Assembly: GCA_003013855.2 (NCBI GenBank)
Contig: ML058447.1
Coordinates: 3,472,001-3,536,000 of the forward strand
Reading direction: 5' to 3'
DNA from: Liriodendron chinense
Lineage: Eukaryota; Streptophyta; Magnoliopsida; Magnoliales; Magnoliaceae
Length of the DNA: 64,000 nucleotides
Position 1 is the first letter of the stretch, and each line of letters opens with the position of its first letter. Below, piece after piece: positions 22,751 to 36,200 of the stretch. Made by a program: the position numbers and the translations under genes. The notes under the pieces are model-generated. The model searched no databases. It saw only the letters and a list, made by a program, of their open reading frames with translations, and was not told where the DNA came from.

Positions 22751-23223
22751 CACTCCCGTTTTTCAGGCCTTCTTTTGATAGCTCGTCATTAACAATGATT
22801 TGCGTATCTTAACCTATGATTTTAATCATTTGCTTCTAGATTTGTAGTATTGATTGTTACCATCTGGACCGTCCATTTAATATCCTTCCATAAGTCAATT
22901 TCAAAAATAAATGAATGCAATAATCTGTTTAAGATATATATAAGGATCTATCAAAACCCTTTTCATGTCCCTCACGCACGCGCGCTAGATGCCCATCTCT
23001 TCTTTTTTTTTTTTCTTTTTCTTTTAATCTAGAAACCCTTTTCATGTCTCACACACACATACACACTCCTATAGCCATACATGTACATGGAACATATAAA
23101 CAAGGAAACCTTAGCAAAGATGATGAACTTCAGGAACTAGAAGAGGTGGGCGGTTCGGAAGAGCTGGAGAGAGTGATCAAGGCAAGAAAACGGCATCACG
23201 AGGAGGCATCTAACCAAGGATAG

Positions 23224-24272
23224 AAGCAACCGGGGGGTGTTTGTGCATTGTACATAGCACTAGCGGCGAGAGATCAATACCTTTGGGTTTTCAGTTTGTA
23301 CAAGTGGGGCCCATAGTTTGATGCCCCCAAAATGTTGATATGATGGGACTCACAATGGATGGCCCACGCACCAAAAATCCCCCAGAGATATGAAGACCAT
23401 AGCTATAGAATATTTAGTCTGGCACCAACTGAATGGGAAAAGTTGATGCATCTTCTTTCTTAATCTTTTCTTTTCTTAACTTTTCTTGGGGCATGGACCA
23501 TTCATAGTGTAGCCCATAAGATCAACAGTTTGGATCACTGAACAGTGGACCCAGTTATACAAACTTAAAAATCAAATAATAGCGTTCAATCTCCCAGCCC
23601 TGCCAATGTGTAATACATTGTTGCACAAGGAACCCAAGCAAATGGAAATGCATACCCTTTCATATTATGTACATAAGCAATATAAGGAAGCAAAATACTG
23701 TTCTTCTTTATCCTTTTTTTTCTTTATAAACCATCAAATGCAGTAGAGAATGCAGACATTGTGTGAATGATATGAACTTGAAAGAGATGAGGTGAACCGT
23801 AGCAGAGGTTTTCGATATAGCAAGTCCAAATTTTATGTAATGCAGAGCGACTTCATATGAAATACTTGGAATAGACCGATACACCTAAATCCGGAAGGTC
23901 TCAAAGTGACACGAACAGTATACACTTGGGAGATACAACCATCATGCTGGTTGTTCTGCAGAAAGTTAGATGATTTACTGTAATGCACCAATAGGTAAAG
24001 GATGATCAAATTATTCTGGAAATAAAGCAATCGATCCCAAAAATGATTTTGAGCCATGTGAACAGTGTCTTTAGGGCACCAAGGAAATGAGGAAAAAGGG
24101 AAGCAAATTCCCCACTTGCATACGACTGATACCCCATTTCATTAAAAAAGAAAAAACGTCTGAGGCATAACAGGTATATAATCTACCGAGGAGAGATCTA
24201 ACATCAAGTGGGCATGCCTAAAACTACAAGAACCTACAGACTACTCACAAATAGCCGGGAGTTTGAACAAAA
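23224..24272. other. Spacer between convergent BCH and UBP15
   Basis: Holds the 3' ends of both genes, which point towards each other. No further gene. The exact polyadenylation sites could not be placed. Confidence 0.6.
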
Positions 24273-27200
24273 CTATCTTCGGGATTTGCTCCCGTATCTT
24301 ACAGACATGCTGCAGTTATTTGCTGAAGGTTGAGATTCAGTCAAGGAAACCTGCTCCAGATTCTTTCCATTATGTACACTGCCGACTGGTTGTGTCGACA
24401 TTGAAGAATCCAAAACAAAGCCACTGCTCTCTAGAAAGTATCTTGTCTGCGGCCTGCAAGGCGAGAACTTTGTACAGGAGACTGTGCTGTTGGAATAGTC
24501 TGGTGCACAGAAGGTGCCAAATATCGAGTAGATAGGGTCAGTGTTAAGTGGGTCACTGTAATCTACGGTGCTGAATGAGTCACGGGTGCTCTCGGTGGTA
24601 AAAGACGATTCATCTGAGCTTGTGAAAAGGGACCAGTCACTTGATGTGGCATCAGAAAAATCCATGCTTACTGACTCAGCATACATTTGTCTTGTAGGCA
24701 GGATATTTCTGCTTGCAGTTCTTACACCCTGGTCATTGGTACAGCCATTTAAGCCTGTACTGGTTTCTTCGTCGGGATCATCTCCTACTTTTGCAGTGTA
24801 AAGTGGGGATGAATGCTCTGGAGCAAACAAGAGGCCGTTCTGCTTGCTTTGCCTGTCTCTTGATGGTTTTTGAGTTTTCGACGTGCGTTGCTTTGAAGAA
24901 GCTGGAACTTGCAATGGGGCAGATCTACCAGTATAAACTCTCGGGGGGCGGGGGTAAGATCTGAACAAGACCCAACAACTGAAACCCAGCTGAAAACAAG
25001 CAACATAGAACAAATAAAAGAAAACTTAAGGTACATACCTTGAGTAGAATAGGATGTATGCACCTTCTGACATCACCTGACCTACCGGGACTGGCTCCAC
25101 CTGTTACGCAGAGTCCCTAACTAATCAGAAGGACATAAAATGATAATTGAACGCATATGCCAAATCAGATAAACGATATCTATTCCACAACAACTATTAT
25201 TCTCACAAAGCTACATTTTGATGCAAATTATTTGGAAATAGTTTCAATGTTCTACGAGATGACCAAATGTACGGGCTTGGATAAATCCAGTTTCATGACA
25301 AGCCTTGAGACTAACGTCAGCATTGAATGGTGTTAATGAAGAACCACTTCTGTAAATGAGTCTCATCTCATTAATGACTTCAGTGAGCAACCCACAGGTT
25401 ATAAGCCAAGAGAAGTACTGGAATAAATACACTGATTTATGACACAACTCACTTCTCTTAAAACAAATATCATTCAACAGAAATGATTTCAAGTACCAAG
25501 AGTCATTCTGGTATCTCATTAACAATTTCAAGTCAAAATGCACATCACACCATGTTTTCCATGAATATATCATTTCAAACTTTTGGCACTAGAATAGTGC
25601 CAGAAGTACTATTTGATATAAAAAGGAGAAAAAAGGATGCACATATCAGAAGGGCAGGGTGCGAAGATTGGTTTCCTTCCAAAAACCCCTTCAAATCAAA
25701 TACAAGAAAAGTAACGAAACACTCATGAGGATATAATGTTTACCTCGCTGTCATCTATCCTGAACCACATGCCTTGTAGATCTTTCACATATGAAACATA
25801 GTGGCCAGAGAAGGATGCATTCAGTGTATCCAAATGCACAACAACGCCATACAGCACGTAAAGGGGAGGGGAGTCCCCAGTCCCAGTCATGAAGGGAATC
25901 ATATCCAACATGTCGGGAAAAGATATGCACTTGTTTATCTTTCCATATTTCCCTGTCTGGTGAAGCATTAACAAATATCCCTAAGTCCTTTTGGAAAGAA
26001 ACATCAAATGGTGAAAACGAAAATAATTAAATAAATAATGGGTAAAAGTCAGCAATACAGACATGTAGGTCCAGGCACAAAGACAGTGGCACCTTCCCAA
26101 ATACCGATAATTTATAAGCATTACCTGGAATCTCTTCAAAACTATTGTCAGGATGTTTGGCGCCTCATGTACATTCAATTGCTTCCTGGCTTTAACATAA
26201 GTCGCACACCTTTTACCATAAAAAGGATAGAAGATAATAAAATTGATTTAGTATAGATGATCTCCTCGAGCTGACATGATTTTCCATTAATGGGATGAGA
26301 AGTCATAATTAAAATAAGACCACCGAACCTTCCACATCTGTACATGTTCTCTCCATCCAAATCCTCGGGAGTGGTAAATTGAGTAAGCGCATCCTCCAAT
26401 GACTCGACCCAACCAAGGATCTCCAATGTAAGATCCATAATTTTTTCATATCGTTCAGATTCATGATGGCATCTCAGACACTTGACCTGGTTTCAGAAAA
26501 ACACAATAGTTATAATAATCCTCTCTTTTCATTCAGAAGAGCAACACAGATTTTATTAGCGAAGGAAAGAAATAATAATAATAATAATAATAACACCCAA
26601 AAAGCATTGAGAGATTATGAGAGATCATCCCATCCAGAAGATACAAAACACCCCCTGCGCTTACAGAAATAGCCCTTGCCAAGAAAAGAGAAAAAGGATC
26701 CTTGCCACAAGAAAGAATCCCAATCACAAAGGATATAGGAAGAGGATAGCTTTCGGAATTCTGGGTTAGGCAAGGCCCACCCCAAGATCATATATAGAAT
26801 TTTCCTCTTAAGAGATTCAACCAAGGTACAATTTTCATCAATGATTCTGCAGTGCCTCTTTCCATATCCTCCACATCACTGCATAGATGGGAACATCTTC
26901 CGATGTCACTCCTCAAGGATGAAACTACCCCTTCTCCCATTCTACAAGCAATTCCACAATGGAGCCATTGACATCCGAATAGGTGAAGAAGTCACTCCAG
27001 ATGGCCCTTGCAACACCACATCGAATGAATAAATGGTTCAGTCTCCCTATACATGATACATGTGCTGGGGATCGCAAAATTTCTCTTCTTGCGATTCCCA
27101 ATTGTAAGGATTTTTTTTTTCCATGGCAATCCTTGCAAACACTTGGACCCTATGTGAGACGACGGATTTCCACACCTTAGCTAGCAGAGATGTTGCCACC

Positions 27201-30200
27201 TCTCTAGCCGAAATTGACAGAAGGACAGACTTAGAGATAAATCCGCCATTCTTTGTCCATTTCCAAGCTTTCCCATCTTCGACATCCAAATCACTACGCT
27301 GTATATAATTTCCCCCATGTACCTGCCATAACATCTATCTCCACATTGAGACTCCACCGAAGTAATACATTCCAATGTACCAAGCATCCATGACATTCAT
27401 ACCAATCTACTACCTTTGCTTCTTTGTTTACAGAGAGAGAAGAGGATGGCAAGGACCCCACCAGTGGAACCTCGTCAAGACATGCAATGTACCAGAATCT
27501 CACTCCATTGCCAGGACCCATGAATCATGATAAGATGGATTTCAGATCTAAATAGACTACTCACTTTGTCATACAGATCCCAACTTTCATCATTTACGCC
27601 TGGCTGATAGTGCTAATAGCTTTCCAAACTTCCAACCCCATATTACTTGAGGGAATTATCGGAAACCAACCCCCCCTAGACTAACCGAATAATTTCAGCA
27701 ATCAGAATAATGGCAAAATTAAAGAAGCATTCTCAGAGTTCATACAATCAATAGAAGAACGCTAATATCATATGCAACTTACACACCTCCATGGAAACCT
27801 GTGGCACGCATTTATGAATTATGAACTCATAACCACTCATCTGGCAGCCACCATGGAAGCGCACATAGCCCAATCATCACACTAGCCAATTCTGTCCGTT
27901 CAATCAGAGTTTTGGGGGAAATGGATGTTGTTAAAGAGGTTGAAGGGCTCACAGTGAATGGAGAACTCCACTCAAGCAATTAGACGGTCGACTGTTGTGA
28001 TTTTTGGGCGCATGGAGGCCCTCCAGATAAGCAATCCAGATGTCATACACATCCCATGCATGAAGGTTCATGGGACAACAGCATGTTATAATTTAGATTA
28101 GCACTCCAATTAATATGGATCTTGAAAAAGAAAAGGAAAGGAAAAAAAGAAAAGAATCAAAACAATCACCTTTGATCTAAGATGTCCGCCGAAAATCTGC
28201 TGTACCAATGTTGTTTCTTGTAGTCTTGGATCAACTTCCTTCTCACCACCCAGACCTTCGAGGCATATGGATTGCATAGACGTAACTAGAAGCCTAAAGA
28301 TAAACATCTTCATCAAACCTAGAAGAGAGAACTCTAGCCAAACTATTCAAGAGGCAACTAAGAAAATTAAGACTACGCTTGCAAGGCAAGCATCTAAATC
28401 TATGTAACTTAGACAGAAACATGGGCAAGTTAAAATGGACACAAGGGATCAGACACCAAATCCTCAGAAAACATGACGTGCAGACACAACCATATTGCCA
28501 TATGCTGGTACTCAAAGATATCCAGCCATTAGTTCAAGTATAGATTGTATAAAAAATGTCCTGATAGAAGTATATACAAAATCTATATTTAGTATCTGTA
28601 CTATGAGCTTTGCTAAGCCCACATGCATGTGCAATAAAGCTGGCATTTACGCCACACATGTATCAACATGGCATGATAGTTCCAAGATCCAATCCATCCA
28701 TCAGAACAGCAACATTATATTGATGCCATAGCCCAAGAATCAGGCTGGCCCACTGGTCAGGTGGGCCAAAGTTTGCAAAACAAACGTATGGCTCCGAAGA
28801 ACTTGACTGAGTTTTCTAACCCATCCACCTGTTTCCATTATTGGGGCCTACATGTGGAGTGGACCTGATTTATTGTTGGGAAACACGTAGGAGGTCGGAC
28901 CAACCTGATGGAGGTACTGGATCTCACACCTATGTACCATGCTGGCACATGTGTGGAGTTCCACGAGTTTTACTGCACACAAGCGTACATGAGTTTTACT
29001 GGACATGCACGTGCACTTAGCAGAGCTCTCTATAGTATATATATAACACAAACAGTGTTTGGCCAATTTTACCCCCATAATGAGTTTCCCAACATGGAGA
29101 ACTTTGAATAATTTAAGGGCATGGGAGGACATTTTACAAAAAACTAGGGGTGTTTTGGGAACTTGAAAACGTGGTTGTTGTCCAATGCACGGTTCAGATT
29201 TCACCCGCAAAAAAACACGGCTAAGATTTTGCCCACAAAAAGCAGGGAGCAAGAGAACTTTTTACCCACAGAACTAGTTTTAGTAGTTAAAACTGCCAGA
29301 CATGGAAAGGGTTTTTACCAAAATAATGGGTATTTCTGTTACTTCACAAACCTCCTATTCTCTCTTTTCCCTCCGAAATTCTCTCCCCAATATCTCTCTT
29401 CCTCTCTCTACGTGTGTAGCACGTGCCATACCCCTAGTATAAATAACTGATAACAACAAAAATAACTCCGAGAAAATTATTGAAAACAAATTAAGGTTGT
29501 TTTCTAATGACTACGATGACAAATATCTGATATTTCCATTTCACCAGTGTCCTTGTTATCTAGACCCTTATATCACAATAAGAACGGCATGTCCATGTCT
29601 ACACACCTTAAGAATTCATGAGCATCTTCCTGATCTCCACCACCCATCCTGCAGCCAATGTTCTGCATGTGTGAAAGGATTCTGCCAGCAGACAAAGGGC
29701 CCACTCCTTCCCTCAACATTGATACATGCTGCTCCAGTTCACACATGAGGCACCAATCTCTCACCCAGCCTATAATATGGAACTAATAGAAGTTATACAG
29801 GTCCAAACAAGATTAGCACAAAATTTATTTGTTTACGGTTAAGAGGAGGATGAGTTTTAGAACTGAAAAATACAGGTTCTTGAATGAGATCTTCGCAGCA
29901 GGTAGACAATGAGAGGCTTTGTGCAGGTCAAACATTGCAATACAGCATTGGCGTAGCAACTGCAACATTTAAAAAACAACAACAATAATAAAGATATAGC
30001 ACATTGGAAGTCACAATTAACCACCTCAAAGAAGTCGGTCTTATGCTCTTTCAAATCCAAAGGGAAAACCATGGTGAAGAACATTAATAAATTGACAAGA
30101 CATTCAATTAATGTTGGAGGGAAAAGATTCATGTGTCCGTCATGGACGCAGGGCCATCTCCAATTTACAAAATCGATATGCTTAGGACAGCATACGAATT

Positions 30201-33200
30201 CTGCATCATTCATCCCATATAAATATCAAATCCAACACGAGCATGGATTATTGAACTCGGCAAACCCCAAAAGCAGAATTGATGGATTCGAAACTGTATA
30301 TTAATGCATTAGAAAGGTAACATTTTACATATTATTGAAGTTATTGAATGAGTTACAAAGTATTATATTTTATATAATAGTTTATTATCTATCAAAAAAA
30401 TTATAATAATACTTTACATATTACTAGGGAGGTCTGGCAGGTGCCAAAAGGATTAGACTGTACAATAATATTCATATAATACTTGGGTGGCCTATGTAAG
30501 AAACTGATGCACCATTTAAGAAAATTAACTTTCATGTTTGAGAAGAAAAAAAAAGTGGCCCACTTGATGAATGGATTTATATGATCCAAAGGACATGGTC
30601 CATGTGTATCCAACAACAATACCTCAGGCTAAGCACTTCTATTCCTATCCATTGTCAACACATCCAGCGTTTTGACTGAATGCAGAACCTAGCTCACAGC
30701 CACAATGTGGGACCTGGTTTCCACTGTCGAATGGCATGTGTGATAGATCTGGGCCACTCATTGTGTAGTGCACACTGTGAACATGCCCTGGGAAAAAAAA
30801 AAAAAACTTTACAGTTATATACTCCCTTGCTTCAATGGCATTCCAATGAGAGAAGGCTTGATACTCTCTGTTGGTGGTGACTGGTATTCAGCTACAAGGT
30901 TTCCTATAATATGTCAATACGGACTGTTATAGGATAAGTGGTTGCTATGCTTGTTGGATCTTTGGTCATGAATGGCCTCAGTGTTCGAAATATCGGTATC
31001 GTGTTACGTATCGCATCCTTGGGATACAGATACTTATCAGTTTTCGCACGGGATATATCATTTGTATCGGGTAATTTATCGCACTTTTTGGGAAACATGG
31101 GGAAACATTGGGGAAATTGTTGAATTTTTCAATAAAACTTCAGGGATTGTTAAAAAAGACCTTAATACATACTTTTTAAATCATAACATTTCAAAAAAGA
31201 AGTTCACAGAATAGGTTTCCTTTGTATAGGGTCCTAAGCTAAGCGTTGTCTAAATGAACTAATGAAACTATATTCAAATTGAATGCATAACATTTAGAGT
31301 GTTTGTCATGATCATTTCATCAAACACTCCTATATACTTCGAAATTAGTCTCAATTGACAGTTGGTTTAAGGGAAATTTCGAAAAAAAAAAAATTAATAC
31401 TTTATTAATTTTTAATTAAAAATGATTTCTATTTTCCGAAAATTGACAAGGACTCAACAAATCAGTAGATCAGCCCTCATGCATGCTTGATTTCGTGTTT
31501 GGAGTGCAACATTGCAAGCAATTTGGGAGAAATTGAGGAAATTTTGAATTTTCCCCAAATCGGACCACTTGCACTCAAAGTTTCGGAATTAGAGTATATG
31601 TGACGATCATTTCATCAAATACTCCTAAATACTTTGAAATTAGTCGAAATTGACAGTTGGTTTAAGGAAAATTTTGAGGAAAAAAAAAACATGGAGAACA
31701 TGAAAAACCAGTGGATATCAAAATCAAAGCTCCCAACTCCATGATTTTTCATGCAAAACATGAAAAACCAATGGATTTGTAACCATTTGACACTGATTTA
31801 ACATAATTTCAACAAAGAAAAGGGGATCGGAAATTGAAAATGCTCACCGGATTGAACATGTGAGATATATCGGTAATACATGTGCGTTTCGTATTTGCTC
31901 AGGTGGGATACAAGATATATAGTGGGATATATCAGCCAATATCGTTGATATTTAAAACATTGAATGGCCTCCACTGTTGGCAAGGGACAAACTCAAGAAA
32001 ATCTCTCAGATAAGATGCATGGTAGCAAATAAAAACTCCAACACGCACCTAACACAACTCAAGAGCATAATAGTCAGTATGTAGGTACTGAGAAATTTCA
32101 CATGCATGTAATAGGCAACTTGTCTACAAGTCTTTCACATGTGCGAGAGTGTGGCATGTGGGTATGATCCACTCCATCCATCAGATCGGCACCATCATGC
32201 TGATTCCCTGCCCAACAGGCTGACAGTAGCAATAAGCTGACTGTTCAGAAAAAGTAGACCAATTTTGTCCATTGATTTGTTTTGTGATGAATTGAACTCC
32301 TGATTGGTGCCCTGCCTATCTCTGAGAGCACCACATCTAAGGCGTGGACCCCACCTGGTGGGCGGCTTAGATAGAGAGGTGGTGCTCCATGATGTTGTGG
32401 ATTGTACATAGTTGGACCAACACACGCATGTAGTCAGCAAGATACTTCCTTACTCCAGTGCAAATTCTTCCATGGGCCTGAGTTTGGCCACCTATGATCA
32501 CTAATAACCATTTGATGGAGGAGTCCATGGATTGCTGTGGCAACAAAATCAACACTATCAGACAAACAAAACAACCTGATTAAGAATACAGAAAATGGAC
32601 TGGTAGGAGTAAAAAAATGGTCCTACCAATCATTTTTTGTGAACTTAATCGGATGTCCTTCAGCATCCAATCATGGTGATTTTGGGGCCATAAGAAATCC
32701 ATGGTGAAAGCCATGATTGCAGGTGGACCCAAATGGACCCCACAGATGAATTCACATGGAAATACGGTAAGAAGAATTCTTACTTAGATGTCGTGTGGAC
32801 GCGAGAAGATTCATTATCTAATGAGATTTCATAGGGGAACACATCTTCACATGCATGGACACGACACTTGTGCATAATCCATGAAGTCCATGAAGTAGAA
32901 GCAATTATGTTGATGCATTACCCAATAATCAAGCTGATACACTGACCAGGTGGGCCAAAATGTCAGAAAGACATAAATGGTTGGGAAAAGTTGGTCAGGT
33001 TTTCTTCATCTGTCTATTTGTGTTATAAATTATTGGCCACCTGGTTGGTGGTCTTGCCTGATCTTTACAGCAAGGCGGCTAAGATGTGCACCCCACACTA
33101 TTGACTTCTAAGATGGCATAGCAAAGCACCATGCTAGCATATGCGGTGGACGGCTCACGGGCAACCTTATACACACATCTGGACTCAACATTATAGTTAT

Positions 33201-36200
33201 CTACGCCTAAACTCTACACTAGTTCTGCACCAATAAAAAAAATTGATGATGACTCATTCTTGCAGTGTCCAGACCCCATCCAAATTGGGTATCCCATTGT
33301 TGAAGGAGCATTTATATAAAATGACACTAATCGAGCAATTGTAATAGCCATCAAATGGATGTATGTTTCTTTTTCTCTTTTTTCTAAGTGTGTACATAGG
33401 CTTGTATCCTCTGCTGGAGTACTATACTTTGCATATCTTAACAATAATAAAGGGGTGTGTCTAAAGTCAATACAATACACACAACCGATTACCCTAGCTG
33501 TCCCTAATTACTTTCTTTCTCTTTCTATCCGTCTTCTACTTTCCTCCTTATTTCTTCTCCTCTTTTCTTCTATTGAACTCTACTTGGTATTAGAGCAAGG
33601 CCTTTGACCGCAGTACTGTTCGTGGTTATCGTACTCTATTGACTAGTCATACGAAGGGTATGGTTTGGAAGATCTCGATTTTTGAAGATTTATGGTGATT
33701 TTTGTGAATTTTTCCAGGCTAGTTTAAGGTGAGTTTCGAGCCCTCCAATGTATTTTCAAAAAAGCACCAAATTCGAGTCGTTCTGAAATTTCTCCCAATC
33801 GAAGGGATTTTTCTGAGAAAATCCAACACAGGGTTAGTTGGATTTATTGTTGGTGATCATCCATAGTAGCTATTTGCATGGTGATTAGATTTTTATCTTC
33901 TTCTTCTTTTTCTTTTCTTTTTTTCCCTCTTTAAAAAAAAAAAAAAAAATCATTGGATTACATAGAGGGAAGATATCTAGCAAATATCTGGACACATTTT
34001 GATCCTTCTTGAGTTTCAGATCAGCTATGTGGGAATTTCTTTTCTTTCGAGTTGTTTGGACATTCAATTTCAGCTATACACAGAAAGATGAGTATACCTG
34101 TTGTCTATTTGTGGTTGTTTTTTTTTTTTTTTTTTTTTTTTTTGTGTATCGAGTCATTATCAGCCCCTTCTATATATCTGGTATGGAAGAGAAGCTCACC
34201 ACTGGAGTTCTTGTAGGGCCCTCTAATTCTCACACCTTGTTAATTACAACCATTGAGTTGAATGGGAACAATTACTTACTACAAGCTCAATCAGTTAAGC
34301 CATTTTGGGAGGATCAGAGAGACTTTCTTATATATTGGATGAACCCCCGGATTCTACAAATGAGAGATTTAGAACCTGGACTATAGAAAATTACCATGGT
34401 TATTGCTCAGCTTTTAAATAGTATGGAGACTACCATTAGTAATTTCGTTATGTTTTCAAAGTCAACTAAAAAGATATGGGATACTATTCAAAGCATATAT
34501 TCTGAAGATAACAATATATCCAGGGTGTACAAGCTTATTTTGGACATATGAAATTTCAACAAGATTACGTAAGTTTGAAAGAATATTTTACTATTTTGTA
34601 TGGTATGCGGGACTAGCTGGCTATGTATCATCCTCTCCCATCTCATTGTAGTTAAGACCATGAACTCATCCGACAACAACATAAATATACTCAAATTATG
34701 CAGTTTCTCTCTGGATGAAATCTAAAATATCAGCATGTTCATGATCAGTATAGAGCCATTCCCTTCTCTTCCAATGGTCTATACGTTTAGAGAGTTGTTG
34801 TCTCATCCTCTACTGCTTCTATTGCCTGATCGGGGACATCAAACCATTACATTCTTTTGCGAGTGTACCAGCGTAGGAGACGTGTCACACCCATTTTGTT
34901 GTGGTTTGATGACACGCGAGAGAAGCACGTGAGAGGAGTACTACAGCAGCAGGCCGACACGTGGGTTTATTTGTTTTAGGCGTTGTTTTGTCTTCTTTTT
35001 ATGCTGTAGGCATTTTAGTGCATTTTTCTTGGACTTATTTGTTTTAGGCGTCATTTCGTCATTAATTTTATATTTTAGACACTTTAGTGCACTTTTCTTG
35101 GATGAAGACTATAAAAGCATTGTAGAAACCCTATTTTCATTATTACGTGTTTATGAATATTGAGAGAAAACTTCTTTTTGATTCTCCAATGATTGGAGTC
35201 CCTTTTGGTGAGATGCCAATAGTGCGATATCGACTATCTTCTTCTATCTCTTTTCTCTTCTTCTTCTCTACAAAATCCAAGTAAGTTTATTGTTATTTCC
35301 ATCTGTTTCACAGATCTTTTGATAGTTCTTAAAGCCTTGGCCTAAATCCCTCAAATCTTAAACCATTTTTCATTCGGAATAGGTCAACAACCCATTTTTC
35401 TTAGTTTTTCTCCAAAACCCTAGCTTTTCTCCATTTGAATCCTTCCCATCTAAACTAATCCCACCTCATTTTCAAATCCAAACACCCCCTCTTCACTCAA
35501 ATCCGAATTTCACTCTTCCCATAGCCTTAAATCCCTAAACCCCCAATTCCCTCATCACCCAAATCATAACCCTTATACTAATTTCCATTTATCCAAATTC
35601 TAACCATACCCTAGGAACCCTAGAGCCTCACCCCTTGGATTTAGGATTAACCCTATGCTCAGATATGGAAGTCCTACCTTTCATGGGTCCCGGCCTATGA
35701 GATTTATAGTTCCGTCACTTCATGCTTGTAGTTTTTTTTTAATGTGGTGTATGAATTATTGCCTAATTGAATTTCTTCATTTGCGATTTGAGTAGATTTA
35801 TTGTTATTATTCATTGTTTCATATATCCGTTTTAGTTTCATTCTGCATCATCTATATAGGCCCATTGTCCTACGTCATTACCCCTTATCGATATGCATAT
35901 ATAGCTTGAGATCAACCTTCTATTGGTTCCAGCTCTAAAGCTCTAAGTTAGAGCTCCCTGGGTAGCAGTCATGCCCCTTGATATGGTGGTCAATGCAAGG
36001 ATCAAGCTCTTGACGAAGGTAGTCGTGGCAACCACACTTTTAGTGCACGTGGCCATGGTTGTGATAGATCTACTCATACTTTCACTCATTGCAGTGGCAC
36101 CAATCATACTATTGATCAATGATGGGATATTGTTGGTCATCTTTCGTAGGCAGGAGCTTATCATCCAATTCAGAGAAGACTCATCAAGTATCTCCAGCAT

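Larger units (their letters stand above)
20246..23223 (+). pseudogene. BCH: Beta-carotene 3-hydroxylase gene, exon 1 interrupted by TAG
   Basis: Known: plastid-membrane di-iron enzyme that hydroxylates beta-carotene at both rings to make zeaxanthin. Seen: seven exons with GT-AG introns, all phase 0: 20246-20509, 20823-20882, 21468-21539, 21730-21864, 21975-22100, 22422-22478 and 23134-23223. All four histidine motifs are intact in the 267-codon frame: HRAVWH (119-124), HESHH (131-135, spanning exons 3/4), HDGLIH (192-197) and HQLHH (218-222, spanning exons 5/6). The C-terminus has the family's FDGVPYGLFLG and ELEEVGG. Odd: codon 55 (20408-20410) is TAG, between KATKARNK and AERDAYLF, where relatives carry a basic residue. 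The Glu usually found at the exon 1/2 junction is absent. An overlapping frame from 20230/20242 (Ser-rich, transit-like) stops at 20415 and cannot join exon 1 without a frame change. Either this copy is dead or the base is an error or allele. The family call is near certain. The pseudogene call is moderate. Confidence 0.8.
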
